From Vermiculatibacterium agrestimuris (GTDB lineage Bacteria > Bacillota > Clostridia > Oscillospirales > Oscillospiraceae), in NCBI RefSeq assembly GCF_943193085.1, contig NZ_CALPCU010000012.1, positions 1 to 64,000 on the forward strand: DNA of 64,000 nucleotides. Direction: 5' to 3'. The notes beneath the pieces were generated by a model, which saw only the letters and a program-made list of their open reading frames with translations, was not told where the DNA came from and did not search any database. A program made the position numbers and the translations under genes. This document shows, piece by piece, positions 52,462 through 60,771 of this stretch (positions are counted from its first letter, which is position 1; each line of letters begins with the position of its first letter).

Positions 52462-52657
52462 TCTTATAAGTAATATCAGATACAAAAAGGAAATCGAAAT
52501 CGTGACTTTTCAGGGAAAGGAAATCACACTGGAAAATCTCTCCCCGGTGTTCACGCCGGAACAGGAAGCAGCCAAACGCCGGGAACTGGAACAGCAGCTT
52601 TATGAGGTGTTCCGCAAGTACGCCGACAAGCGGGAGAGTGAGGAAGCCGGGACATAA
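52445..52657 (+). CDS. Small hypothetical protein after the relaxase (70 residues)
   Basis: Overlaps the relaxase end by 17 bases. Charged, helical C-terminal half (EQEAAKRRELEQQLYEVFRK). Position between mobV and the recombinase is usual in this type of element; function unknown. Confidence 0.65.
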   Translation: MERKGDLISNIRYKKEIEIVTFQGKEITLENLSPVFTPEQEAAKRRELEQQLYEVFRKYADKRESEEAGT

Positions 52658-52675
52658 GGTTTTCCAAACCCATCA

Positions 52676-52704
52676 TTGATTTGCGGGGCTGCTGGCGGTA
52701 TAAT
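52676..52704 (+). promoter_or_regulatory. Promoter of the element C recombinase
   Basis: TTGATT (52676-52681), 17 bases, TATAAT (52699-52704). Confidence 0.7.
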
Positions 52705-52751
52705 AGAACTGTCAGCAGCTCCGTTTCTTTTTTAAGAAAAGGAGCGACAAT

Positions 52752-54263
52752 ATGAACAATCGGATAGACGCAATCTATGCAAGACAATCGGTAGACAAAA
52801 AGGACAGCATTTCCATTGAAAGCCAGATTGAATTTTGCAAATACGAGTTGAAAGGCGGTAACTGCAAGGAATACACAGACAAAGGGTACAGCGGCAAGAA
52901 CACAGACCGTCCGAAGTTTCAAGAACTGGTGCGGGACATCAAGCGGGGCTTGATTGCAAAGGTCGTGGTTTACAAGCTCGACCGTATCAGCCGTTCCATT
53001 CTGGACTTTGCCAACATGATGGAGCTGTTCCAGCAGTACAATGTGGAGTTTGTGTCCTCTACGGAAAAGTTTGATACCTCCACGCCGATGGGACGGGCCA
53101 TGCTGAATATCTGTATCGTGTTCGCCCAGCTTGAACGGGAAACGATACAGAAGCGGGTAACGGACGCTTACTACTCCCGCAGTCAGCGGGGCTTTAAGAT
53201 GGGCGGGAAAGCCCCTTACGGCTTCCATACGGAGCCTATCAAGATGGACGGTATCAACACAAAGAAGCTGGTGGTAAACCCGGAGGAAGCGGCCAATATC
53301 CGGCTGATGTTTGAGATGTACGCCCAGCCCACAACTTCCTACGGGGACATTACCCGGTACTTTGCCGAACAGGGGATTTTGTTCCATGGCAAAGAGCTGA
53401 TACGCCCCACGCTGGCGCAGATGTTACGCAATCCTGTCTATGTGCAGGCAGACCTTGATGTGTACGAATTTTTCAAAAGTCAAGGTACAGTCATTGTCAA
53501 TGACGTTGCCGATTTTACGGGCATGAACGGCTGCTATCTGTATCAAGGGCGAGATGTAAAGGCCAGCAAGAAAAACGACTTAAAAGACCAAATGCTGGTA
53601 CTGGCTCCCCATGAGGGTATCGTCCCCTCCGACACCTGGCTGACCTGCCGCAAGAAGCTGATGAACAACATGAAAATCCAGTCTGCCCGGAAAGCCACCC
53701 ACACATGGCTGGCAGGAAAAATCAAGTGCGGGAATTGCGGGTATGCTCTTATGAGTATCTACAATCCCTCCGGCAAACAGTATCTCCGCTGCACGAAACG
53801 GCTGGACAATAAAAGCTGTCCTGGCTGTGGGAAAATCATCACTTCGGAACTGGAAGCGGTTGTTTATCAGCAGATGGTAAAGAAGCTGGCAAGCTACAAG
53901 ACGCTGACAGGAAAAAAGAAAGCGGCAAAGGCAAACCCGAAAATCACCGCCCTGCAAGTGGAACTTGCCCATGTAGACAGCGAGATTGAAAAGCTGGTGG
54001 ACAGTCTGACGGGGGCAAACAATGTCCTGTTCTCCTATGTGAATGTGAAGATAGCGGAACTGGACGGGCGCAAGCAGGAACTTCTGGCAAGGATAGCGGA
54101 GTTGACTGTGGAGGCCATCAGCCCGGAACAGGTCAGCCAGATTTCCGGCTACCTCGATACCTGGGAGAATGTATCTTTTGATGACAAGCGGCGTGTGGTG
54201 GATTTGATGATCACCACCATAGCCGCCACAAGCGACAGCTTGAACATCACATGGAAAATCTGA
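52752..54263 (+). CDS. Large serine recombinase of element C
   Basis: 503 residues. Catalytic Ser in IYARQSVDKKDSISI (about residues 8-22), Arg motif YKLDRISRS, recombinase domain, zinc ribbon KCGNCGYALMSI...LRCTKR...CPGCGK (about 322-360), coiled coil. Third recombinase lineage in the window; resembles the TnpX-type enzymes that excise clostridial mobilizable elements. It ends 33 bases before the right inverted end. Confidence 0.92.
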   Translation: MNNRIDAIYARQSVDKKDSISIESQIEFCKYELKGGNCKEYTDKGYSGKNTDRPKFQELVRDIKRGLIAKVVVYKLDRISRSILDFANMMELFQQYNVEFVSSTEKFDTSTPMGRAMLNICIVFAQLERETIQKRVTDAYYSRSQRGFKMGGKAPYGFHTEPIKMDGINTKKLVVNPEEAANIRLMFEMYAQPTTSYGDITRYFAEQGILFHGKELIRPTLAQMLRNPVYVQADLDVYEFFKSQGTVIVNDVADFTGMNGCYLYQGRDVKASKKNDLKDQMLVLAPHEGIVPSDTWLTCRKKLMNNMKIQSARKATHTWLAGKIKCGNCGYALMSIYNPSGKQYLRCTKRLDNKSCPGCGKIITSELEAVVYQQMVKKLASYKTLTGKKKAAKANPKITALQVELAHVDSEIEKLVDSLTGANNVLFSYVNVKIAELDGRKQELLARIAELTVEAISPEQVSQISGYLDTWENVSFDDKRRVVDLMITTIAATSDSLNITWKI

Positions 54264-54296
54264 CTGGCGGCACCCCTCCCGTCAGATACCTACCCT

Positions 54297-54316
54297 GTGT
54301 AGTCCCTTGTAAACTG
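54297..54316 (-). repeat. Right inverted end of element C
   Basis: Complement of the left end with one mismatch. Beyond it the chromosome resumes at about 54318. Confidence 0.75.
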
Positions 54317-54317
54317 T

Positions 54318-54508
54318 ACTTTATGCTAGTTCAAATAAATTTTAAGGCGGTACCTGCCATGAAGCTTCGCAAACCGCTCGCCGCTCTCTGTGCCGCCGCG
54401 CTCTCCTCTCCGCCCTCCCCGCCCAGCCGGAGAAGAAGTGACCTTCTCCGCCGTTCAAAACAGAAGAAAAGCCCGGAGCGATCCCGCTCCGGGCTTTTTT
54501 GTTCCCTT
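54318..54508. other. Chromosomal gap between element C and asp23
   Basis: No convincing gene. An ATG at 54359 opens a signal-peptide-like start (MKLRKPLAALCAAAL) that soon runs into the terminator. The terminator at 54467-54498 closes the asp23 message. Confidence 0.5.
54467..54498. terminator. Terminator after asp23
   Basis: AAAAGCCCGGAGCG pairs with CGCTCCGGGCTTTT around a 4-base loop, T and A runs on both sides. It ends the asp23 transcript before element C, so nusB does not depend on it. Confidence 0.9.
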
Positions 54509-54901
54509 TTACGCCTGCTTGGGCTTACGCAGGTGGTCGAACGTAACTCCGGCCACATGGACGTTCACCGCCGTGACCTGAAAACTGGTGGCGTTCTCGA
54601 TGGCGGCGGCCACAGCGTCCTGGGCGGCGCGGGCCACCTCCTGCACGGTGGCGCCATACTTGACCAGCAGGGAGATATCCACGGCGACTCCGCTCTCCCC
54701 CACGGTCACCCGCACGCCCTTGCTCAGATTCTTCCGGCCGCTGAAAAGCTCGGCGATGTCGCTGCCCAGATTGGCGGCCAGGCTGCCGACACCCTCCACC
54801 TCCAAAGCGGCGGCCGCGGCGGTCACCGCCAGCACGTCCTCCGAGATATGGATGCTGCCCAGCTCGTCGGGGCTGGAGACATATTCTTTCCCATCCGCCA
54901 T
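54509..54901 (-). CDS. Asp23/Gls24 family protein (YqhY-like)
   Basis: 130 residues. SIHISEDVLAVTAAAAALEVEGV at the N-terminus and VDISLLVKYGATVQEVARAAQ are typical. YqhY relatives link envelope or lipid synthesis with the nusB-accBC region; molecular role unknown. Own sigma-A promoter at 54948-54975. Confidence 0.92.
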   Translation of the reverse strand: MADGKEYVSSPDELGSIHISEDVLAVTAAAAALEVEGVGSLAANLGSDIAELFSGRKNLSKGVRVTVGESGVAVDISLLVKYGATVQEVARAAQDAVAAAIENATSFQVTAVNVHVAGVTFDHLRKPKQA

Positions 54902-54947
54902 ACTTCACGCTCCCTTTCCTGTGGCGTTTATTCTTGTGCTTATTCTC

Positions 54948-54975
54948 ATTGTACCACAAAAAAAGGAAATTACAA
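54948..54975 (-). promoter_or_regulatory. Sigma-A promoter of asp23
   Basis: Minus strand TTGTAA (54970-54975), 16 bases, TACAAT (54948-54953). Confidence 0.65.
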
Positions 54976-54983
54976 TCACTTTT

Positions 54984-55553
54984 TTACCCCTGGGCCTCAA
55001 TGATGGTGATCTGGCTGGCGGGAACGCCGGTCTCCCCGGTGACAATCTCTACGATCCGGGCCACATCGGCGTCCTGCAGGCCCTCCTCCGTGGCGGAGAC
55101 CACCACGGAGACGCCCCCATCGCTGATGAAGGCCACACAGTCGGCGTACCCCTTGGCCACCACCAGGTTCTCGATCTGAGCCTCGGAGACGGTGGTGGAG
55201 GCCAGGGTCTCGATGGCCACCCCGGCGTCCGCCTTGGCGGCGTCCTCGGCGGTGTCGCTGCCCAGAGTCTCCTGGAGCATCCCCAGGGCACTGTCACGGG
55301 CCTGCTGCCGGTTGAGCCGGGCAGAGGCGAAGTAGCCGGTGGAGGCGCCCGCCGGAGCGCTCTCTGCGGGGGTCTCCGCCGGGGTAACTGCGGGCAGAAG
55401 GGGGTCGTTGGTCTTCCCGTCCACCAGGGCCGCCTGTCCCAGCGTCTTGCCCACATCGGTGCTCTCCTTCTCATAAGACCAGTTGAGATACACCGCCACA
55501 CAGACGAACAGGACGATGGCGGCCACCACCGCATTGCGTTTCCAGAGTTTCAT
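54984..55553 (-). CDS. spoIIIAH: Stage III sporulation protein AH
   Basis: Mother-cell membrane protein that meets forespore SpoIIQ to form the feeding-tube channel. 189 residues: one N-terminal span (AVVAAIVLFVCVAVYLNW), a low-complexity Ala/Pro linker, then a YscJ/FliF-like ring-building domain ending GVPASQITIIEAQ. Start at 55553 with GAGG nine bases upstream; a GTG five codons earlier overlaps the spoIIIAG stop. Last gene of the operon. Confidence 0.92.
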   Translation of the reverse strand: MKLWKRNAVVAAIVLFVCVAVYLNWSYEKESTDVGKTLGQAALVDGKTNDPLLPAVTPAETPAESAPAGASTGYFASARLNRQQARDSALGMLQETLGSDTAEDAAKADAGVAIETLASTTVSEAQIENLVVAKGYADCVAFISDGGVSVVVSATEEGLQDADVARIVEIVTGETGVPASQITIIEAQG

Positions 55554-55564
55554 AGCTTTTTTCC

Positions 55565-56071
55565 TCACTTTCCCTTACAAATCGAGATCTGATCCGCGCC
55601 CAATCCGGTGAGGGCGGAGACCGCTTGGTTCAATGCCAGCCTGACCAGGGGATCGTCGCCCCCCTGGGCCACCACCAGCGCGCCCCGGTAGGCCGGGGCC
55701 AGCTCCTGGAGGCGCACCGCCTCCTGTGTACGGTCGCCCTTGGAGAGAAGCACGGAGGTGGTCTCCCGACTGGTCTTCTCCCCCTCCTGGGTGGCGCTTC
55801 CGTCCTGGGCGATGACCTGACGGGGGCCCGCGTCCAGGGTCAGCACCACCGTCACCTCTCCCGCCCCCTCCACCTGAGTAAGGGCCTTTTCCAGCTTCCG
55901 TTCCAGCTGCGCCGCCTGGAAGAGATCCGTCTCCTCCGCCGGGGCAGCCTTCTCCGCCGTCTCCCCGCCCGGCCACAGCAGGAGCAGGGCTCCCACCGCC
56001 GCCACCAGGAAAACATACTTGTACCGTTTCAGGGCCTCCATCCAGCGCAGGCCCGCCTCTGCTGCCTTCAT
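55565..56071 (-). CDS. spoIIIAG: Stage III sporulation protein AG
   Basis: 168 residues. One span (YVFLVAAVGALLLLWPGG) and a ring-forming domain with GEVTVVLTLDAGP and the conserved C-terminal VSALTGLGADQISICKG. Builds the large mother-cell ring of the channel. Start at 56071 after AAGGAGG; longer open frame is a shadow. Overlaps spoIIIAF by four bases. Confidence 0.93.
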   Translation of the reverse strand: MKAAEAGLRWMEALKRYKYVFLVAAVGALLLLWPGGETAEKAAPAEETDLFQAAQLERKLEKALTQVEGAGEVTVVLTLDAGPRQVIAQDGSATQEGEKTSRETTSVLLSKGDRTQEAVRLQELAPAYRGALVVAQGGDDPLVRLALNQAVSALTGLGADQISICKGK

Positions 56072-56538
56072 GTTCCCTCCTTTTGAAAGCTCTGACGTTC
56101 CGGGGGAATGTCCAGCTCCCGGGCGATGAGATCGCTGAGGGCCTGACGCTGGCTCTCGTTCCAGGTTCCCCGCACCGTCACCTGCCAGGGCACCGTCCAG
56201 CCGCTCCCATCGTCCTCCGCCTGGGTCTGCGCCGTACATTCCATCCCCAGCGCGCCGCCTTTGTCCACAATATATGCGCTTGTCTTTTCCTCTATGAGGG
56301 TTTTCATCACGTCCTCTCCCGTCCGGGCCGCCGCCTCCTGCTCCCAGGCGCCCGCCGTCACCGCCAGCGTCCCCGGCTCCAGGCTCAAAAGGGGCTTCGC
56401 CACCGCCAGCAGAAGCACCATACCCCCCACCAGCCGGCCCACCTTCTTCACCGCCCCCTCCGGAGTGAGGGCCTGAGCCAGCGCCACCGCCAGGGCCGCC
56501 GCCGTCACCCCCAGCAGCCACTCCCGCACCGCGCTCAT
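56068..56538 (-). CDS. spoIIIAF: Stage III sporulation protein AF
   Basis: 156 residues. Two N-terminal spans (LLGVTAAALAVALAQAL, GRLVGGMVLLLAVAKPLL) and a soluble C-terminal domain. ATG at 56538 overlaps the spoIIIAE stop by four bases. Confidence 0.9.
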   Translation of the reverse strand: MSAVREWLLGVTAAALAVALAQALTPEGAVKKVGRLVGGMVLLLAVAKPLLSLEPGTLAVTAGAWEQEAAARTGEDVMKTLIEEKTSAYIVDKGGALGMECTAQTQAEDDGSGWTVPWQVTVRGTWNESQRQALSDLIARELDIPPERQSFQKEGT

Positions 56539-57623
56539 CCGCCCACCGCCTTGATGGAGGTGATGAGGGCTATGTAAAGGATCATGGCGGAGCCGCCGGT
56601 CATACCCAGTACCAGGGCGAAGGCGGAGCCGATGGCGTCCACCAGTCCGGCGGTGGGGCCGGGGGAGACCGTGGCGCACAGGGCGGCGGCAAGCTTGTAC
56701 ACCAGATAGTGACAGCCCAGCTGGAGAAAGGGGATGAGGCAGACGCACAGCACCGCCAGCAAACCCGCCACTCCCACCGTCCCCTTCAGCACGCCCGCTC
56801 CCGCCACCACCGTCTCGGCGGCGTCGGAGAGGATGCCGCCCACCACCGGCACCATACCGGAGATGGCGGTCTTGGCCGCCTTTTGGGTCAGCGCGTCGGC
56901 GTTGCCCGCCACCGCGCCGCTGACGGTGAGGTAAACCACAAAGCCGGTGAAGAGCAGGGACAAAAGTCCCCCCGCCGCCCACTTCAGCAGCTCTCCCACC
57001 CGTTTCAGCCCGTCGTTTCCCAGGGCGGCGTGGGCGGCGCAGGCGGCCACATAGGCGTAGATCAGGGGCAGGATGAGCTGCTCCGCCACCGTCAAGAGCA
57101 GATTGAGAAACAAGAGGGTAGCCCCCTGCCGCGCCACGGCGGCGGCGGGCTGTCCCCCTGCGGCGCACAGGGCGGTGACCACCGGCAGCAGCAGCTTGGA
57201 GAAGTCGTCCATACGCTCCATGGCCTGCCGGCCCAGCCCCAGCAGGGCGTTGACGTCGATGACGGCGATGGCGGTCACCGCCGCCGCCCCCGCCAGACGG
57301 ATGGGATCCAGTCCTCCGCCCCCCAGCTCCTCCCGCAGGGTCTCGCTGACGGCACACAGCAGGGTCACCGCCAGCAGCAGGGCCCCACTCCGGCCGGAGC
57401 GGCGGAGGATGCCGGGCAGCTCCTTGCTGCCCGTATCCAGAATGGCTCTGGCCCCGGCGGCAAAATCCCCGGAGGAGGCCTCCTCAATGTCCAGATAACC
57501 GTCCAGGTAGCGCTCCGAGGCCCGGTGAAACTCCTCCACCCCGGCCGCCTCTTCCAATCCGGCCGCCCGGGCGGGGAGAAGAAGGAGGAAGAGCAGGGCC
57601 AGGAGGGTGAGAAGGGGCCTCAC
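56535..57623 (-). CDS. spoIIIAE: Stage III sporulation protein AE
   Basis: 362 residues. Signal-like N-terminus, then about seven spans with the conserved KWAAGGLLSLLFTGFVVYLT and ISGMVPVVGGILSDAAETVV. The GTG at 57623 is the likely start (RPLLTLLALLFLLLLPA follows) and overlaps the spoIIIAD stop by four bases; the longer open frame is a shadow of spoIIIAD and AC. Confidence 0.92.
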   Translation of the reverse strand: MRPLLTLLALLFLLLLPARAAGLEEAAGVEEFHRASERYLDGYLDIEEASSGDFAAGARAILDTGSKELPGILRRSGRSGALLLAVTLLCAVSETLREELGGGGLDPIRLAGAAAVTAIAVIDVNALLGLGRQAMERMDDFSKLLLPVVTALCAAGGQPAAAVARQGATLLFLNLLLTVAEQLILPLIYAYVAACAAHAALGNDGLKRVGELLKWAAGGLLSLLFTGFVVYLTVSGAVAGNADALTQKAAKTAISGMVPVVGGILSDAAETVVAGAGVLKGTVGVAGLLAVLCVCLIPFLQLGCHYLVYKLAAALCATVSPGPTAGLVDAIGSAFALVLGMTGGSAMILYIALITSIKAVGG

Positions 57624-58003
57624 AGCAGACCTCCCAAGGTGGTGAACACCGCCTCCACCAGCGGCAGGGCGGCCAGCAGGGCCAGGGCGGCCCCCGCCGT
57701 CTCCAGGAAGGCCGCCACGCCCCCCTCCCCCGCGTCCTTGCACACCGCAGAGGCAAGGCGGGTGACCACACCCACTCCCACAGTCTTCCACACAGGTTTC
57801 CACACCTCCGCAGAGAGTCCCGCGGTGCGGGCCAGGGAGTCCGCCAGGCCCCGCACCCCCGCGATGGCCTCCACGGCCTGTCCCAGCAGAAGGCATCCCG
57901 CCCCCAGGGCCAGCGCCACCGCCAGCTCCGGAACCCTGCCCCGGAGGGTAAGGGCGCACAGCGCGGCGGTCACCGCCACAGCGGCCAGCTTCAGGATATC
58001 CAT
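57620..58003 (-). CDS. spoIIIAD: Stage III sporulation protein AD
   Basis: 127 residues, four spans, with SAEVWKPVWKTVGVGVVTRL and ASAVCKDAGEGGVAAFLETA, the conserved centre of the family. Resembles an export-gate subunit of secretion systems. Confidence 0.93.
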   Translation of the reverse strand: MDILKLAAVAVTAALCALTLRGRVPELAVALALGAGCLLLGQAVEAIAGVRGLADSLARTAGLSAEVWKPVWKTVGVGVVTRLASAVCKDAGEGGVAAFLETAGAALALLAALPLVEAVFTTLGGLL

Positions 58004-58009
58004 GGCCCC

Positions 58010-58204
58010 TCACAGTCCGAACAGCCCCTTCACCAGAAGGAAGAGGTCGCTGATCTTCTCCACCACCATCATCAGCACCACCACCAGTCCCGCCAGTGTG
58101 GTCATCATGGCCTGCTCGTCCCGGCCCGACCGGGCCAGCACCTGGTTGAGCACCGCCACGAGGATCCCAATGGCGGCGATGCGGAAGATGAAATCTACGT
58201 CCAT
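58010..58204 (-). CDS. spoIIIAC: Stage III sporulation protein AC
   Basis: 64 residues, two spans (IFRIAAIGILVAVLNQVLA, MTTLAGLVVVLMMVVEKI) joined by RSGRDEQA. Family length and sequence. Six bases before spoIIIAD. Confidence 0.93.
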   Translation of the reverse strand: MDVDFIFRIAAIGILVAVLNQVLARSGRDEQAMMTTLAGLVVVLMMVVEKISDLFLLVKGLFGL

Positions 58205-58235
58205 ATTTGTTCCTCTTTCGTCTCAAAAGGGTGAA

Positions 58236-58748
58236 TTACAGTAACAGGATCGCCGTAAAAAGTCCAAGGGACAGTCCGACGGCGGCCCAGGTCTTCCCAC
58301 CGCGGCGCAGCTCCTCCCGGACTTGGGCGGCGCGCGTCTCCAGCTCTGCGCCGGCCCGTTCCACCGCCTGGCGCTGACTTTCGCCGTCATACCGCCCCAA
58401 AACGGCTCCCAGCCGGGAGAGAAGCTCTATGTCCTCTGGTACCAGCGGCGGCGCGCAGGTTTGAAGGGCCTGGCCCCAGATGGCCTCAAAGCTCTTCTCC
58501 CCCAAGTGCTCCAGTTCTCCCGCCGCCGTGAGCAGGGCAGTCCGGGCCGGCTCCGAGGCCCGGCGGGCTCCCATATTCAGCAGTTCCTCCATGGGCGGCA
58601 GCCGAAAGGCCAGCTCCGCCGCAAGCAGGGCCAGAGCGGCGCGCCAGCTGTCCAAAGCGGCGCGGCGGCGCTCCCGCTCCTCCGCCGCCCCCAGGCCCAG
58701 AGCCAGTCCGCCCCCCGCCAGCAGGAGGGCCCCCACCAGCCTCAGCAT
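58236..58748 (-). CDS. spoIIIAB: Stage III sporulation protein AB
   Basis: 170 residues. Spans at both ends (LRLVGALLLAGGGLALGLG and TWAAVGLSLGLFTAILLL) enclose a helical domain, the T2SF-like topology of the family. ATG at 58748 overlaps the spoIIIAA end by seven bases. Confidence 0.92.
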   Translation of the reverse strand: MLRLVGALLLAGGGLALGLGAAEERERRRAALDSWRAALALLAAELAFRLPPMEELLNMGARRASEPARTALLTAAGELEHLGEKSFEAIWGQALQTCAPPLVPEDIELLSRLGAVLGRYDGESQRQAVERAGAELETRAAQVREELRRGGKTWAAVGLSLGLFTAILLL

Positions 58749-59641
58749 GGCAGGGCCTCCACCCGGTAGTAGGAGCCCAGTCTCCGCCGGTCGATGGTCA
58801 CCGCCTGGGAAAAGAGCCCCCGTTCCAGCAAAGAGCGGTAGAGGGGCTTGCACGTCAGGTCGTCCACGCCGTCGGCGTGGACGGTGGCCAGCAGCTTCAC
58901 CCCGCAGTTGCCGCACCGCTCCAGGGCGGCGCAGTCGGCGGGAAGGGTGATCTCATCGCAGGAGAGCACCTGGGGATTCATGCCCCGCAGGAGCATCATC
59001 AGACCCTGGGCCTTGGGGCAGCCCTCCAGCACGTCGGTGCGCTCTCCCACATCGAACTGGGGCAGGCCCTCCCACAGGGCGGCCACCTCCCCCCGCTCGT
59101 CAGCCAGTCCCACCCGCAGGGGCGGCCCGGCCGACCCGTTGGAAATGAGGCGGACAAGATCCCGCAGAAGGGTGGTCTTCCCCTGTCCCGGCGGGGCCAG
59201 AAGAAGGGTGTTGGGAAGCCGTCCGCCCTCCATCAATTCGGAGAGCACCTGCTCGCCGCAGCCGGGGACAGCCCGGGCCACCCGCAGGTTCAGAGAGGAG
59301 AGCTGACGCAGATTTTTCACCTGCCCCTCCTCTGCCGTCACCGTGCCGCACAGGCCCAGACGGTGGCCGCCCCGCACGGTGAAGTAGCCCTGCCGCACCC
59401 GCTCCAGGGCAGTGTGGGCGCTGGCTCCGGTGGCGATCTCCACCGTCAGGGCCAGATCCCGGGTCGTCACCTCTCCACAGCCGGGTAGGGGCAGCTCGTC
59501 GCTGCCCACCACCACGGCAGGCGGACGGCCGCCCCGCAGGCGGATCTCCTCCACCCGGCGGCGCACCAGGGCCGGGAGGGCCTGCGCCCCCCGGCGCAGG
59601 CCGGGGGGCAGCAGCATCGCCGCCTGGTCGAACGGCTCCAT
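58742..59641 (-). CDS. spoIIIAA: Stage III sporulation protein AA (secretion-type ATPase)
   Basis: 299 residues. Walker A LLLAPPGQGKTTLLRDLV (about 146-163), a Walker B region VLSCDEI, and a His box (TVHADGVDDL). Type II/IV secretion-type ATPase that powers the mother-cell side of the channel. Start at 59641, seven bases after AGGAGG; the ATG six bases upstream is too close to it. First gene of the operon. Confidence 0.94.
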   Translation of the reverse strand: MEPFDQAAMLLPPGLRRGAQALPALVRRRVEEIRLRGGRPPAVVVGSDELPLPGCGEVTTRDLALTVEIATGASAHTALERVRQGYFTVRGGHRLGLCGTVTAEEGQVKNLRQLSSLNLRVARAVPGCGEQVLSELMEGGRLPNTLLLAPPGQGKTTLLRDLVRLISNGSAGPPLRVGLADERGEVAALWEGLPQFDVGERTDVLEGCPKAQGLMMLLRGMNPQVLSCDEITLPADCAALERCGNCGVKLLATVHADGVDDLTCKPLYRSLLERGLFSQAVTIDRRRLGSYYRVEALPC

Positions 59642-59675
59642 ACCCATCCCTCCTCTTTTGTGTTTCTTTGCCCTA

Positions 59676-59702
59676 TGTCTATGAGGGCTCGTCCGGAATT
59701 AT
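59676..59702 (-). promoter_or_regulatory. Possible sigma-E promoter of the spoIIIA operon
   Basis: On the minus strand ATAATT (59697-59702) and CATAGACA (59676-59683): an ATA box 16 bases before a CATA box, close to the sigma-E pattern expected for this operon. 35 bases before the start. Confidence 0.5.
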
Positions 59703-59713
59703 GAACGCGGGCA

Positions 59714-59747
59714 TAAAAAAAGAGGACAGGCTTTCGCCTGTCCTCTT
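59714..59747 (-). terminator. Terminator of the gpsA operon
   Basis: AAGAGGACAGGC and its complement (59720-59731, 59736-59747) around TTTC, then seven T on the minus strand. Confidence 0.9.
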
Positions 59748-59764
59748 CGCAACCGCTATTTTTG

Positions 59765-60766
59765 TTAAACCCAGCTCTCCTCGCTCTCATGCTTCCGATC
59801 CCGGGCCATGAGCGCCGTGATGGCCTCCTTGGGATCCCGGCCCTCGTAGAGCACCTGGCAGGCGGCCTGGGTAATGGGCATCTCCACCCCCGTCTTGTCC
59901 GCCAGGGCCTTGGCGTTGGCAGCGGCATAGTAGCCCTCCACCACCATGCCCATCTCCTTTACCGCCCGCTCCGGCGGCGTGCCCTTGCCGATGGCGATGC
60001 CGCAGCGGCGGTTCCGGGAGTGCATGGAGGTACAGGTGACGATCAGGTCGCCCAGACCGGCAAGGCCGGCGAAGGTCTCCTTCCGCCCTCCCAGAGCCTC
60101 CCCCAGCCGGGCGATCTCCGAAAGGCCGCGGGTCATAAGGGCGGCCTTGGTGTTGTCCCCGCAGCCCACGCCGTCGCAGACGCCGGCGCACAGGGCAATA
60201 ACGTTCTTCAGCGCCGCCCCCAGCTCCACTCCCACCACGTCGTCGGTGGTGTAGACCCGGAAGCGTCCGTTCATAAAGAGATCCTGCACCAGCTCCGCCG
60301 CAGCCTGGTCACGGGAGGCCGCCACCACCGCCGTGGGAACATGCCGGCCCACCTCCTCCGCGTGGGAGGGGCCGGACAGGGCCACAATGGGGTGGTCTCC
60401 CCCCACCTCCTGGGCGATGACCTCGGTGAGGGTGAGGGAGCTGTCCTTCTCCACGCCCTTGGACACAGAGACGATGACCGCCCCCGGCTCCAGCAGGGGC
60501 TTCACCTGCCGGGCGGTGGAGCGGACGGCAAAGGAGGGAGTGGCCAGCACCACCGCGCCGCAGCCCTTTACGCAGGCAATGTCAGCGGTGAGCTCCAGCT
60601 CCCCGGGCAAAGGCACGCCGGGGAGAACGGGGTTCTCCCCCTTGGCCCGCAGAGTGGCGCTCTCCTCTTCTAAATAAGACCAGAGCCTGACCTGATGGCC
60701 GTTTTCCAGCAGCACCAGGGCCAGGGCCGTGCCCCAGCCGCCGGAGCCCAAGACGGTGATGGTCAT
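59765..60766 (-). CDS. gpsA: Glycerol-3-phosphate dehydrogenase [NAD(P)+]
   Basis: Makes sn-glycerol 3-phosphate for phospholipids. 333 residues. Rossmann motif VLGSGGWGTALA at the N-terminus, SGPSHAEEVGR, catalytic Lys in GAALKNVIAL and GLGDLIVTCTS. Start 60766 after AAGGAGTGAATCCT; the longer frame is a shadow of plsY. Works with plsY directly upstream. Confidence 0.97.
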   Translation of the reverse strand: MTITVLGSGGWGTALALVLLENGHQVRLWSYLEEESATLRAKGENPVLPGVPLPGELELTADIACVKGCGAVVLATPSFAVRSTARQVKPLLEPGAVIVSVSKGVEKDSSLTLTEVIAQEVGGDHPIVALSGPSHAEEVGRHVPTAVVAASRDQAAAELVQDLFMNGRFRVYTTDDVVGVELGAALKNVIALCAGVCDGVGCGDNTKAALMTRGLSEIARLGEALGGRKETFAGLAGLGDLIVTCTSMHSRNRRCGIAIGKGTPPERAVKEMGMVVEGYYAAANAKALADKTGVEMPITQAACQVLYEGRDPKEAITALMARDRKHESEESWV

Positions 60767-60771
60767 AGGAT

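Larger units (their letters stand above)
46701..54317. mobile_element. Element C: mobilizable element with Mef-like efflux gene, MobV relaxase and serine recombinase
   Basis: About 7.6 kb bounded by 20-base inverted ends (46703-46722 and 54297-54316, one mismatch) and a candidate GT core. Contents are a long folded non-coding left end, a Mef-like efflux gene with attenuator, an XRE gene, a small gene, a Cys-rich VLP protein, a RepA_N-type protein, a MobV relaxase, a small gene and a large serine recombinase. No conjugation machinery, so mobilizable only. It separates nusB from asp23 without breaking a recognisable gene. Confidence 0.85.

Noticed and set aside
54359..54442. Signal-peptide-like start MKLRKPLAALCAAAL on the plus strand next to asp23
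   Set aside because: The frame soon leaves a plausible protein and enters the asp23 terminator. It may be a remnant of a gene with a frameshift, but nothing supports a functional product.
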